Below the pieces are notes generated by a model that saw nothing but the letters and a program-made list of their open reading frames with translations, was not told where the DNA came from and did no database searches. A stretch of DNA of 34,368 nt from Sabulitectum sp964604135 (GTDB lineage Bacteria > Fermentibacterota > Fermentibacteria > Fermentibacterales > JCC-6): NCBI GenBank assembly GCA_964604135.1, contig CAZRXU010000016.1:1-34368 (forward strand), read 5' to 3'. Made by a program: the position numbers and the translations under genes. Position 1 is the stretch's first letter; every line of letters starts with the position of its first letter. Shown here piece by piece: positions 8,703 to 17,542 of the stretch.

Positions 8703-9643
8703 CTACTTCTTCCCGATCCTGAACCTCCGGAAGTGGAACTTCTACCACCAGATCCCACGCTGAAAATATCTCCCAGATCAAGGCCCATACCGCTGACAAG
8801 AAAGCCCCATTCCTTGTTCACATTCTGCCCGCTGAGACGGTAGTAAACATCTACATTCAGCTGCAGCTGGGTGTTGTCCAGCTCGATACCGGTGCGAAAA
8901 TCCACGCTGGAGACTTCACTGCCTGGTATTTCTCTGGAGTCAATTTCAGTTTCTCCTCTGGTTGCAAATTCAAGCCCTGCGTGAAAATTCAATTCTCGGT
9001 TAACAGGAAGAATCAACCTTGCTTCTCCGCGAAACTCCATAGAGGGAGAGGTATCTGCAGAATCTCCAGGGGCACTGGGTACTTCATCCCACGCGGTGAA
9101 ATACTTGCGAAGCCCTCCTGAAGCCTGAACCCTGGGGCCTGACAGTGAACCTGAAACAGGAACAAGAAATGTTGCTGATATTTCAGCTGCCACGTGCCTG
9201 TCACTCTCGGTGTAATCTCCCGCGTCAAGAGTACCTTTAAGAGTTGGACGCAGTGCCCCCCTCAGTATGAACTGAGGATCTCTGCTCATCCAGCCGTCAA
9301 CACATATCCACGGATCTGCTATTCCCACACCAGTTGTGTCTCCAGGTCCGGAAATCTGCAAAAAAGCCGGTAAAATAATACTAATAGTGTGACTGGGAGT
9401 AAGCCCGTATCTGCCAGCCCACAAGAATCTTACTACCCCGTATCCCTTGCGGTGACTGTAAAGGCTGTCAAAACCAAGTGTATCTGTTTCCCAGTACTGG
9501 CTGAATCCGAAATACCCAAGGCTCAGGTCACCGGACGCTCCTGTTACAGGAAGAACCTCACCAAGATAACTGTAAGAAAGGGGATCCCAGGCAAGGGCTA
9601 TCGCTGTAAATAACACAAGTATAGACGAAGTTGTTCTCATCAA
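8699..9643 (-). CDS. Predicted outer-membrane beta-barrel-like protein
   Basis: A 314-residue exported protein. A cleavable signal peptide (MMRTTSSILVLFTAIALA) is followed by alternating amphipathic strands with many aromatic and Gly residues (SYSYLGEVLP, GDLSLGYFGFSQYW, ARLILPVNRELNFHAGLEF, DNTQLQLNVDVYYRL), typical of a transporter-like or porin-like barrel. The C-terminus is a low-complexity Gly/Ser tail (SGGRSSTSGGSGSGRSR). No enzymatic motif is visible. It lies 16 nt downstream of acyP and overlaps the next gene by ATGA. Specific function unknown; the barrel call rests on composition and strand pattern only. Confidence 0.65.
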   Translation of the reverse strand: MMRTTSSILVLFTAIALAWDPLSYSYLGEVLPVTGASGDLSLGYFGFSQYWETDTLGFDSLYSHRKGYGVVRFLWAGRYGLTPSHTISIILPAFLQISGPGDTTGVGIADPWICVDGWMSRDPQFILRGALRPTLKGTLDAGDYTESDRHVAAEISATFLVPVSGSLSGPRVQASGGLRKYFTAWDEVPSAPGDSADTSPSMEFRGEARLILPVNRELNFHAGLEFATRGETEIDSREIPGSEVSSVDFRTGIELDNTQLQLNVDVYYRLSGQNVNKEWGFLVSGMGLDLGDIFSVGSGGRSSTSGGSGSGRSR

Positions 9644-9659
9644 TCAATTTCCTCTCTTC

Positions 9660-9953
9660 TCACTGCAGTATTCTGAAACCCCCGGGACACTGTGCAGTGA
9701 AATCTCTGCTTACCTCAATCAGCTCATCAACAATTGCGTGCGCAGGCCCCAGGGTACACAAGTGAACCATCTCTTCAACAGCACATGTTTCCCCGCAAAA
9801 AACAGCATCTACAGACCCGTCTGCATTGTTGGACACCCGCCCCTGAACACCGAGACCTAAAGCCGTCTGCCTGGTCCAGTACCGGAAACCAACACCCTGC
9901 ACAACTCCGGTTATCACCACACGCACCCTAATATAGCCCTCTGCGCTCCGCAT
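9660..9953 (-). CDS. acyP: Acylphosphatase
   Basis: Small enzyme that hydrolyses acyl phosphates such as acetyl phosphate. The signature GVVQGVGFRYW carries the phosphate-binding loop and catalytic arginine, and GRVSNNADGSV carries the catalytic asparagine; the protein ends in the typical GGFRIL tail. The length of 97 residues is a few more than usual, and a GTG at 9926 would give an 88-residue protein starting just before the conserved strand. That alternative deserves weight because the predicted promoter (-10 at 9963-9968) would otherwise leave almost no leader. First gene of the leftward operon ending at 6204. Confidence 0.9.
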   Translation of the reverse strand: MRSAEGYIRVRVVITGVVQGVGFRYWTRQTALGLGVQGRVSNNADGSVDAVFCGETCAVEEMVHLCTLGPAHAIVDELIEVSRDFTAQCPGGFRILQ

Positions 9954-9962
9954 AATTACTGT

Positions 9963-9991
9963 CTTATAGAGCAGTACTCTCTGCAGGTCAA
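9963..9991 (-). promoter_or_regulatory. Predicted sigma70 promoter for the acyP operon
   Basis: On the minus strand, TTGACC (9991-9986), a 17-nt spacer, and TATAAG (9968-9963). Initiation would fall near 9956, just before the first acyP ATG (9953). The -35 hexamer is one arm of an inverted repeat whose other arm, TTGACC, lies on the plus strand at 10009-10014 facing the OmpA-family gene. Confidence 0.5.
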
Positions 9992-10084
9992 GCCGGAGTT
10001 ACTGCAGGTTGACCACCATGCGGTTTGTTGGCATTGTTGGCACTGCGGTTTGTTCGTTTTTCTTTTCATAAAGGAGGGGTTCAA

Positions 10085-12067
10085 TTGAAAAGAACCATCC
10101 CTGTTCTTCTTGCTGTGCTTGTTTCCGTTTCTTCAGCTGCTCCGTCGATCTGGGGTTTTCCCGGTCTTTTCCGGGTAAACAGTGCCATGCCTCTTGGCTT
10201 CAATGAAATGTCTTTCAAATTGGGTGTTTCATACTGGACAGCAGCGAATGATTACATGAATTTCATCTATCACAGCCACTTTCTCCCTCAAACACTTCTG
10301 TTCCCGGAAATAACCGAGACCGAGCACACAGGCCAGGGAAGACTGGGGCTTGCCTACGGTGTGTGGGATTATGTTGATGTATCCGCTACAGCAACCTATT
10401 CCGGTACATCCTACGAGAGAGATTTCTACGAGGAACGCTCCACTGGGCACTGGGAGGAAATTCAGGCCTTTGAAGGTATCAACATTGGTCTTCACGGCGG
10501 TTACAACCCTATTCCATCCCTGAAGGATGTAGTGTGGTTCGGGGGAGACCTGCGCTTTGGTTTCTCTCCTGCGGATACCATGTTCCTTCGGTGTCTTGAT
10601 GGCCCCGATGGAATATGGCACAAAGGCCAGCTCATCGGAACAGCAAGGAAACCCTTCACCTCCACGGGTAACGGCAGTTTTGCAACAGATTTTCTGATTA
10701 CAGGAGATTTCGGGCGCTGGCTGCCAATGGCTGCTGTAAAGGCTCACCTCAACTTCGGTTACAGCAAATACACACAGAATTACAACTTCACCGACTTTCG
10801 TGTGGCTCCGGATTCAGTTGGCTGGATTTATTCTGATTCTACAGAGATAGCTCTGGAAGTTTCAGACGGCGTGTTCAACTTCGGATTCGGTATTGAAGTG
10901 CCTACTCCCTACACCGACATTTTCATAGAGTACACTAACCAGAAACTCCTTGACCGAGACAACGCCAGCGTATCCTACTTCACTCCCGGCATAAGATTCA
11001 AAAACAATTCCGGTACTTTTGTGGATATTACTTTCGATTTGAGTACCAGCAGTTTTGACCCGGAGTACTATGATCTGGGGCACGACATGTACCAAAACGG
11101 AGAGGTAACCGCGCAACAGCGTGCCGAAAGAGCTCCTCTTCCGACGGGTGGTGTTTTTGACTGGGGCGTGGGACTGGCCGTTGGATTCTCATCTGATATG
11201 ATGGGAAAAGACGAGGTTTCAAACATGGCCACCCTCAGTGGAACAGTTACCGATTCCATCACAGGCGAAGCTGTTTTCTCTACTATTACTTTCCCCGGCG
11301 TGGCCATTGCAAACGTAACCAGTGATGAGGTCACCGGGTTCTATACCCATAGGATTCCCGCAGGAGAAGTTCCAGTAACAGTGGTAGCAGCAGGTTACAG
11401 CGAAGCAAGTGCTGTGGTTGTTCTCGGGCGGAACCAGAGGGTTGAACTCAACTTCGCACTGGTTCCCAACCTCGGTACACTCAGCGGATCTGTTAAAGAT
11501 GGAGAGGGAAGACCAATTGCCAACGCGACAGTTACAATTGGCACCCCAGCACCTGTTACTGTAACCACGAGTTCTGTGGGTATTTACTCTGCAGAAGTTG
11601 AGGCTGGCACCTGGCCTGTGGCAGTACAGGCTGACGGGTACATATCCGACAACCAGACCACAACGGTTATCGCCAACGAAACGGCAACTGTATCTTTCAC
11701 CCTACGTGCTGCTCTAAGAGCAGGTGATGTAATGAGTTTTGATAACATTTACTTTGCTTCAGGCAGCGCCAACCTCAAACCTGAAAGCTATTCAATACTC
11801 GACAGTGTTGCCATTCTACTTCGGGATAATCCTTCAGCCAGAATACAGATAGCCGGTCACACCGACAGTGACGGCAGCGAGAGCTCCAACCAAACTCTAA
11901 GCGAAAACCGTGCCCGTTCCGTGTATCAATACCTGATAAGCAAGGGCATTGCCGGCAACAGAATGACAACCATTGGCCATGGAGAATCCAACCCCATAGC
12001 TCCTAATGACTCTGCTGCCAACAAAGCCAGAAACCGTAGAATAGAGTTTACCGTTCTCAGTATCTGA
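10085..12067 (+). CDS. OmpA-family outer-membrane protein with two carboxypeptidase-like domains
   Basis: A 660-residue envelope protein. The TTG at 10085 is chosen because AAGGAGG lies about 7 nt upstream and it gives a clean signal peptide (MKRTIPVLLAVLVSVSSAA); the longer frame from 10025 would bury the signal. Residues about 25-370 look like a beta-barrel or strand-rich region with many aromatics. Two carboxypeptidase-regulatory-like Ig folds follow (about 385-465, LSGTVTDSITGEAVFSTITF; about 468-550, LSGSVKDGEGRPIANATVTIG). The OmpA peptidoglycan-binding domain (about 555-660) has FASGSANLKPESYSILD, the GHTDSDGS loop and LSENRARSVYQYL, with the Asp and Arg that grip diaminopimelate. It probably tethers the outer membrane to the wall. 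It ends at a strong terminator. Confidence 0.88.
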   Translation: MKRTIPVLLAVLVSVSSAAPSIWGFPGLFRVNSAMPLGFNEMSFKLGVSYWTAANDYMNFIYHSHFLPQTLLFPEITETEHTGQGRLGLAYGVWDYVDVSATATYSGTSYERDFYEERSTGHWEEIQAFEGINIGLHGGYNPIPSLKDVVWFGGDLRFGFSPADTMFLRCLDGPDGIWHKGQLIGTARKPFTSTGNGSFATDFLITGDFGRWLPMAAVKAHLNFGYSKYTQNYNFTDFRVAPDSVGWIYSDSTEIALEVSDGVFNFGFGIEVPTPYTDIFIEYTNQKLLDRDNASVSYFTPGIRFKNNSGTFVDITFDLSTSSFDPEYYDLGHDMYQNGEVTAQQRAERAPLPTGGVFDWGVGLAVGFSSDMMGKDEVSNMATLSGTVTDSITGEAVFSTITFPGVAIANVTSDEVTGFYTHRIPAGEVPVTVVAAGYSEASAVVVLGRNQRVELNFALVPNLGTLSGSVKDGEGRPIANATVTIGTPAPVTVTTSSVGIYSAEVEAGTWPVAVQADGYISDNQTTTVIANETATVSFTLRAALRAGDVMSFDNIYFASGSANLKPESYSILDSVAILLRDNPSARIQIAGHTDSDGSESSNQTLSENRARSVYQYLISKGIAGNRMTTIGHGESNPIAPNDSAANKARNRRIEFTVLSI

Positions 12068-12082
12068 TACAGTTCATCTTAG

Positions 12083-12117
12083 CAAAGAGCCCGGTTTTGA
12101 CCGGGCTCTTTGTTTTG
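12083..12117 (+). terminator. Rho-independent terminator after the OmpA-family gene
   Basis: A perfect 12-bp stem (CAAAGAGCCCGG at 12083-12094 with its complement at 12101-12112) closes a 6-nt loop and is followed by TTTT. It lies 15 nt after the OmpA-family stop, between convergent genes; the minus-strand side lacks a good T tract. Confidence 0.92.
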
Positions 12118-12132
12118 CCGTAAACTCTGTGT

Positions 12133-14325
12133 TCAGGAATCTGAAATAACTCTGTGTACCTTTACAGCCAGTGTCTGTATAGCAAAAGGTTTCTGTAGAA
12201 AAAGCAAACCCTTTTCTGTAACATCCGGAGTAATGGTCACATCGGCAGTGTACCCGGACATAAAAAGGCACTTTATGGATGGCTTTATTGCAATCACCTT
12301 TTCCGCCAGTTCCCGACCGTTCATCTGGGGCATTACAAGGTCTGTAAGCAACAGGTGGATATCATCTGAATAACTGCGCACTATCTCCAGAGCTTCTTCA
12401 GGAAGGCCAGCAGGAATAACGGTGTAACCCAGCCCTTCCAGCATTGTAACAGTCATTTTCAGCACAGCTTTCTCGTCTTCCACCAGCAGCACTGTTTCAC
12501 CTTCGCCCCTTGGTATATCACCAGTATGCGCTTCCGGTGCAGCAATCACCCCAGTTTGCGATCTCGGCAGGAATATGCTTACCGAAGTTCCCTGATTCAG
12601 CTTGCTGCATACATTTACATAGCCGTTGTTCTGTTTAACTATTCCGTACACGGTGGCAAGCCCCAGACCAGTTCCCTGCCCCACTCCCTTAGTGGTAAAA
12701 AACGGTTCAAAAAGGTGTTTAAGAACATCTTCATCCATACCGCTGCCGCTGTCTATCACCGTAAGTTTCAGAAAGTCACCTGGTGTAATACCCCTATGTC
12801 CGGCACAGAACTCTGCATCTATAGGCGCATTTTCAGTTTTTATGGTTATACTTCCCACACCGGCAATGGCATCCCTGGCATTTACGCACAGGTTTATCAG
12901 TATCTGGTCGATCTGACCCGGATCAATCATCGACAGCCACAGATTGCTGTCTGGTATCCAGTTCAGTTCTATCTGCTCTCCGATGAGCCTGCGCAGCATC
13001 TTCAGCAGACCGGAAACTGCTTCGTTTATGTTAAGCAGTCTCGGCTGTATAACCTGCTTCCTGGCGAATGCAAGAAGCTGTCTGGTAAGTGCTGCGGAAT
13101 CTTCAGCGGCATGATGAATCTGAAGAAGAGTACTGTGCAACTCTGCTGTTGAAGAAGCATCCTGAAGTGCAAGTTCCGTGTTCCCGATAATCACGGTAAG
13201 CAGATTGTTGAAATCGTGTGCAACCCCCCCGGCAAGACGGCCAAGAGACTCCATTTTCTGAGCGGCTGCAAGCTGATCCTGCAGTATTTTCTTCTCCTTC
13301 TCGGCAGTTCTTCTCTGTGAAATATCACGGGACACTCCGTATATACCAGTCAGTTTTCCAGACTGGTTCCTGACAGCCTTCATGGTGTTTTCAAGCCATA
13401 CAGTTGATCCGTTTTTGTGGTAGTACTCTACCTCCATCACAACAAATCTCCGCAATTCATCTGCGTGCTTTGTGTCTCGCTTCAGCTCTTCTGCAACAAA
13501 TTCTTGTACCCTTGCCAGCGACGCGGGAGTTATCTTTTCCTCCAAAGTCTGCTTGCTGCGTTCTTCCGGAGTAAAGCCCAAAACCCCCTGTACAGATGGA
13601 GTCACATAGGTGTTTTTCAAATTAAGATCGACTGTCCACACAATATCTGCCATTTTCTCTGCAAGAAAACGATATTTCTCTTCACTCTGCCGCAGGCAGT
13701 CTTCAGCAATTTTCCTCTGGTTGATTTCTTCTTCCAGCCCACTGGTCTTCTTTAATTTCTGAAGATTTCTGTATCCCAGTTCCGAAACCATCCGGGCTAT
13801 CTCTGCAAGAAACTCGGCTATTCTCTCAATCCTGCCCTGGGAGATAACAGGTACTCTTTTCACCGCATCAATGTAGCCGTCTGTGTTAAAACCAAAGATC
13901 TTCGCCTGTCTGCCAAGACGATCAAGATCGGGTTCTTCCTGAAATACCTGCCCTGTGAACAGTGATGCAATTCGTACCCCGTCAACAACCACGGGAACTC
14001 CACAGTCTATAAGACCGTGTTCGCATTCCATGGCAACTGCCTTTACCGGCCCTTCCCGGTAACTCACAAGGCTCGGGTTGGTTCTTATACAGGAAGCAAC
14101 CGCACCCGGTGCCACCCTGTGATATTCAGTGCAGATACTCTGCCAACCGGTATTTATTAGAACTGCCATATGGGGGTAATCAGTTAATTCAATGGAAATA
14201 CCAGTAGCTTCTGTAAATTTCTGGAAGGTCTGCTTCAGCTGCGATATATCTACCAGATCACGGATTCCATACAAACCATCAATCAGATACAATTCCCTCT
14301 CATCTGCAGTTGTGCTCATATCCAT
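12133..14325 (-). CDS. PocR-PAS hybrid sensor histidine kinase with receiver domain
   Basis: A 730-residue soluble hybrid kinase without membrane segments. Residues about 20-190 match the PocR-type ligand-binding domain (IRDLVDISQLKQTFQKFTEATG at its start, then a Cys-containing core CECHGL-like region around C101/C108). A PAS domain follows (about 212-340). The H box is GGVAHDFNNLL with phospho-acceptor H370, the N box is LINLCVNARD (N482), the G boxes are DSGSGMD (525-531) and GTGLGLATV (551-559). The C-terminal receiver (about 610-728) has the acidic pair in LLVEDE, phospho-acceptor D662 in TDLVMPQMNG, and K712. It should autophosphorylate and pass phosphate to its own receiver; no output regulator lies next to it. 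PocR domains elsewhere sense small ligands; the ligand here is unknown. Confidence 0.93.
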   Translation of the reverse strand: MDMSTTADERELYLIDGLYGIRDLVDISQLKQTFQKFTEATGISIELTDYPHMAVLINTGWQSICTEYHRVAPGAVASCIRTNPSLVSYREGPVKAVAMECEHGLIDCGVPVVVDGVRIASLFTGQVFQEEPDLDRLGRQAKIFGFNTDGYIDAVKRVPVISQGRIERIAEFLAEIARMVSELGYRNLQKLKKTSGLEEEINQRKIAEDCLRQSEEKYRFLAEKMADIVWTVDLNLKNTYVTPSVQGVLGFTPEERSKQTLEEKITPASLARVQEFVAEELKRDTKHADELRRFVVMEVEYYHKNGSTVWLENTMKAVRNQSGKLTGIYGVSRDISQRRTAEKEKKILQDQLAAAQKMESLGRLAGGVAHDFNNLLTVIIGNTELALQDASSTAELHSTLLQIHHAAEDSAALTRQLLAFARKQVIQPRLLNINEAVSGLLKMLRRLIGEQIELNWIPDSNLWLSMIDPGQIDQILINLCVNARDAIAGVGSITIKTENAPIDAEFCAGHRGITPGDFLKLTVIDSGSGMDEDVLKHLFEPFFTTKGVGQGTGLGLATVYGIVKQNNGYVNVCSKLNQGTSVSIFLPRSQTGVIAAPEAHTGDIPRGEGETVLLVEDEKAVLKMTVTMLEGLGYTVIPAGLPEEALEIVRSYSDDIHLLLTDLVMPQMNGRELAEKVIAIKPSIKCLFMSGYTADVTITPDVTEKGLLFLQKPFAIQTLAVKVHRVISDS

Positions 14326-14386
14326 CCAATTTATTTAAACCTGCGCACTCATAAGATACACAATACTCAGCTGCCTGGAGAATTCC

Positions 14387-14806
14387 TCAGTTGTCCGGTT
14401 CCAGCATTTTCCCCATACTTATCGCCTGATCGACCTTGAATCCTATTTTTTTGTAAAAACCGATCACTTCCGTATTGGACGAGCGAACCTGGAGATTTAT
14501 CTTGGGACACCCTGCCCTGCGGAGCATTTCTTCTGCTGTGCTCATAAGAGAGACCGCAATACCCCGCCCCCGGTAGTCCGGATGAACAGCCAGGTAGTTA
14601 ACCCAGCCTCTGTGCCCTTCGTAACCGGCCATTACAGAGCCAACCACCGTTTCATCAACAGTGGCAACAAGAAACATCTCCCCCTGAACTTTGACTTTCC
14701 GGTGAATGTCTTTCCGTGGGTCATTCCACGGAACCACCAGATCGCAGTCAGTCCAGAGCTGAACAACGCTGCTCTCGTCATCTGCCTCAAAAGATCTTAT
14801 ATGCAT
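14387..14806 (-). CDS. ypeA: GNAT acetyltransferase, YpeA-like
   Basis: A 139-residue Gcn5-related N-acetyltransferase. It resembles the E. coli YpeA family along its whole length: LWTDCDLVVPWNDPRKDIHRK near the start, LFLVA-like and GSVMAGYEGHRGWVNYLAVHP in the middle, and the acetyl-CoA loop DYRGRGIAVSLM at about residues 71-82, then GCPKINLQVRSSN and GFYKKIGF. The substrate of YpeA proteins is not established. It lies between the GH85 gene (31-nt gap upstream) and the histidine kinase (61-nt gap downstream) on the same strand. An AT-rich stretch between it and the kinase (TTGTGT, 18 nt, TTTAAA on the minus strand) could be a weak internal promoter. Confidence 0.9.
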   Translation of the reverse strand: MHIRSFEADDESSVVQLWTDCDLVVPWNDPRKDIHRKVKVQGEMFLVATVDETVVGSVMAGYEGHRGWVNYLAVHPDYRGRGIAVSLMSTAEEMLRRAGCPKINLQVRSSNTEVIGFYKKIGFKVDQAISMGKMLEPDN

Positions 14807-14837
14807 TTCTTCCCGCCAGCTACACCCGATCCATCTA

Positions 14838-17081
14838 TCACAGAACCATACACTTTCTCACAATATACCCTTCTGCACATTCAAGCCTGTACATATAGAG
14901 GCCCGATGGAAAATCGTCTGTTTTCCACTGAACAGACTGGCTGCCTTCCGGCAAATCTCCTGTGCTCAAAACCTGAACAATTCTTCCCGAAAGATCATGT
15001 ACAGTCAGAGAAGCAGGGCCGGCACAAGGTAGACAGAAAGAGATCGATACTGTTCCGGTAACCGGATTCCCCAAAAGCTCGTTCAGTGTAAAATCCCCGG
15101 TAGACTGCCCCTGCTGCACACCGGAAGTTTCCCATGTTATCACCGTGCTGGCAGGCTGGGAACAGCCGAACTCCGGGCTCAAAGCCTCCACCACAATGGT
15201 TGTCTGAGCTTCAGAAGGAGGTCTCGTCACCTGCGGAACAAAGCATGCGCCTCCTGTTGTCGCCCACAGGAAAGTTCTGGAATCGTCACTGTTCTCTCTG
15301 TACACATTGTAAGTGTACACATCAGATGAAGAGAGTGTCCATCGAAGTCTTATGGTTCCTGTGGTGTCATCAATCTGGTTAAACTCATCCACATAAACAG
15401 CAGAGGGTGCGTCCGGAATATCAATTTCCCCTCTAACAATTCCCAGTCTTCCAATATACGCTGTGTAGTCATTCACTGGCGTTGAACTTACAAACTTAAC
15501 GGCAGCAACAGTCATTTTTGCCCCCGCAAAACTGCCGATACCTTTCTTGAACAGGTTCCAGCCGGGCTGCTCCGCAGGGTCAACTTCCTCGTAGTAGAAA
15601 AAATCCGGAGCAGAAGAGAGAGACATGGCCACCTGCATCCTCGACGGCTGCCCGGCAGAGTCGGCAAACCAGACAAAATGAAGGGTGTCTGATGCACTTA
15701 TTTCGGCATCCATCTTGTACAGGTACAGCATGGTCTCACTGGAGGAATCCAGATCTCCTGAAACTTTCAAACAGCTCCCGCCACAGTAAGCCTTGTCCCA
15801 GCTCATCTCCGGGAAAAGGGGAGTTCCCTGACTTTCTGCTATCCATCTCCAGGTTGGCAGAACATCCTGCTGACTGCGATTGTGCCATGCGAGTTCCGAA
15901 ACTGTTTCACCATCTGAAAAATACTGATAACCCTGCCCTGTGTTGAAGTTTGTTACAAAAGGAAATGAGGTCACAGGAGTTTTTGCTGCAAAATAGCAGG
16001 CGAGACCCTTCCACGGGTGGGTAGTGTCTGTGTTTGACGGGTCACGGTTTGCTCCACTCCAGAATCTGTTCGCCCTGGTATAAAATGCGGGAAGACTTGA
16101 AGAATTAGTGTAGGTCCAGTTGGGGCAGTACAACCCCACAGATGTAACGTGGTTCTGCCCTTCGGGAAACAGACCATTCCAGTTTACACCTGTGTTGTAA
16201 CCGTTTGCCTGTACATCCACGCCTGCATAAAGCTCGTATGGGCTTCTGCCAAGAGATGCGGCAAGCGCCGATGAATTCTGCAGGCAGGACATACTCCAGT
16301 TAAAGTTGAGGAACATCCAGTTGGCAACAACACTTCCGTTGTACTGAAAATACCAGTCATTGCTTGCGTTGAGAGCGTTCTGCCAGCTGATTCCGCCTGA
16401 CTCGGTCATGGCATCGTACCACTGGATATCCAGATCTGAATTATTCTGAATGTACAACATGAAATCACGCATATCCTGTGCCAGCTGGGCGTTGCCTCCG
16501 GCAGTTTCCTGGTTGATGAACCATCCGTCAAAGCCGTAGTACTGTGTCATCTCAATAAGCTTGTCTGCAACCGGAAAAGTTGAACCGTTTTTCTGTACAA
16601 GATCCCAGACCCACTGTATCTGCCCGCCGTAGGCCACAGGCGGAAGAAATATTGTGCCGTACACTGGAACACCATTACGGTGACCGGCATCAATTACTCC
16701 TGGATTGGGGGCAAGTATAAGCCCCTCTCCGGAACTGCCTCCCCAGAAGGTAAGGTGATCCACATACTGCCAGTAATTAAAAGCGTAGACATCCACTCCG
16801 AGACCCCCCTGAGACGGGTTCCCGCTTGTGGAGGGGTTCATAATGCTCAATACACCCACCCCTCCCTGATCCGTTGTGGCATGAATGTTGCACTGTGTGT
16901 CGCCGTACGATCTTGTGGAAAGCTCTATACTGCTGCGGTTGTAGGGAGCATCGGCATCTGTGGCCGCCGACCATGAAAGCAGTTCAGACGGAAACCAGTA
17001 GGAAGCAAAGGGCTGCCCTGGCAGACTCCGGGCAGAAACCTGCCCTGCTGCCGCAACCAGAAGGAGCAACACCATTTTCAT
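14838..17081 (-). CDS. Secreted GH85 endo-beta-N-acetylglucosaminidase with T9SS-type tail
   Basis: A 747-residue exported endoglycosidase of family GH85, which cleaves the chitobiose core of N-linked glycans. The ATG at 17081 follows AGGAG by 7 nt, overlaps the tadA stop as ATGA, and yields a signal peptide (MKMVLLLLVAAAGQVSA); an upstream in-frame start inside tadA is rejected. The catalytic signature GFDGWFINQETAGG is at 183-196 with the family Asn-x-Glu pair N190/E192. Other GH85 blocks are ASYWFPSELLSW, GTIFLPPVAYGG, WYDAMTESGGISWQNAL and the PYELYAGVDVQANGY segment. A carbohydrate-binding-like jelly roll (about 470-600) and an FnIII-like domain (about 600-690) follow, then a T9SS-style domain ending DDFPSGLYMYRLECAEGYIVRKCMVL-like strands. 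It likely scavenges glycoproteins outside the cell. Confidence 0.9.
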   Translation of the reverse strand: MKMVLLLLVAAAGQVSARSLPGQPFASYWFPSELLSWSAATDADAPYNRSSIELSTRSYGDTQCNIHATTDQGGVGVLSIMNPSTSGNPSQGGLGVDVYAFNYWQYVDHLTFWGGSSGEGLILAPNPGVIDAGHRNGVPVYGTIFLPPVAYGGQIQWVWDLVQKNGSTFPVADKLIEMTQYYGFDGWFINQETAGGNAQLAQDMRDFMLYIQNNSDLDIQWYDAMTESGGISWQNALNASNDWYFQYNGSVVANWMFLNFNWSMSCLQNSSALAASLGRSPYELYAGVDVQANGYNTGVNWNGLFPEGQNHVTSVGLYCPNWTYTNSSSLPAFYTRANRFWSGANRDPSNTDTTHPWKGLACYFAAKTPVTSFPFVTNFNTGQGYQYFSDGETVSELAWHNRSQQDVLPTWRWIAESQGTPLFPEMSWDKAYCGGSCLKVSGDLDSSSETMLYLYKMDAEISASDTLHFVWFADSAGQPSRMQVAMSLSSAPDFFYYEEVDPAEQPGWNLFKKGIGSFAGAKMTVAAVKFVSSTPVNDYTAYIGRLGIVRGEIDIPDAPSAVYVDEFNQIDDTTGTIRLRWTLSSSDVYTYNVYRENSDDSRTFLWATTGGACFVPQVTRPPSEAQTTIVVEALSPEFGCSQPASTVITWETSGVQQGQSTGDFTLNELLGNPVTGTVSISFCLPCAGPASLTVHDLSGRIVQVLSTGDLPEGSQSVQWKTDDFPSGLYMYRLECAEGYIVRKCMVL

Positions 17082-17542
17082 AATTCTTCTCCTTTTCTTC
17101 TTCTGCCTTTGAAAAACTCTTTCAGCAGCCTTGCTGATTCGTCTGCAAGAACGCCTCCCTGCACTTCGGGATAGTGATTCAGATGTCTCATTTCCAGAAG
17201 ATTGGTTACAGAACCAAAAGCACCAAACCTCTTGTCCCAGGCTCCGTATACCACGCGTTTTACCCTTGAAACCAGAATGAGCCCTGCACACATAACACAC
17301 GGCTCAAGCGTAACGTACAGAGTGGCGTCTTCCAGCCTCCAGTCCTTCTGTGCTCTGCAGGCTGCATCGATCACAAGACACTCTGCGTGGGTCTGCGGAA
17401 GATGAAGTTCGGCTGTTCTGTTTGAATCCCTGAATTCCCCGCTGCCATTCACAAGAACCGCTCCAACAGGAACCTCTCCTCTATCGAAGGCCTTGCGAGC
17501 CTCCTGCAGAGCTATTCTCATATATTTTTCGCTCTGGTTCAC
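17078..17542 (-). CDS. tadA: tRNA-specific adenosine deaminase
   Basis: Zinc deaminase that converts A34 to inosine in the tRNA-Arg(ACG) anticodon. The 154-residue protein has the first zinc ligand and proton shuttle HAE (H52, E54), PCVMCAG with C82 and C85, and the family end ADESARLLKEFFKGRR. The start is GTG at 17542, overlapping the stop of the M24 peptidase gene as GTGA; MNQSEKYMRIALQEAR aligns with the usual YMRxAL start. The HAE is followed by CLVIDAA instead of the common xxAL. Its stop overlaps the GH85 start by ATGA, an odd coupling of a housekeeping tRNA enzyme with a secreted glycosidase. Confidence 0.95.
   Translation of the reverse strand: MNQSEKYMRIALQEARKAFDRGEVPVGAVLVNGSGEFRDSNRTAELHLPQTHAECLVIDAACRAQKDWRLEDATLYVTLEPCVMCAGLILVSRVKRVVYGAWDKRFGAFGSVTNLLEMRHLNHYPEVQGGVLADESARLLKEFFKGRRRKGEEL

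Noticed and set aside
12626..13152. Plus-strand ORFs opposite the histidine kinase
   Set aside because: They are shadows of a kinase whose motifs are complete on the minus strand.
17082..17300. N-terminal extension of the GH85 gene into tadA
   Set aside because: The extension lies on top of tadA in another frame and would mask a clear signal peptide with its own ribosome binding site.
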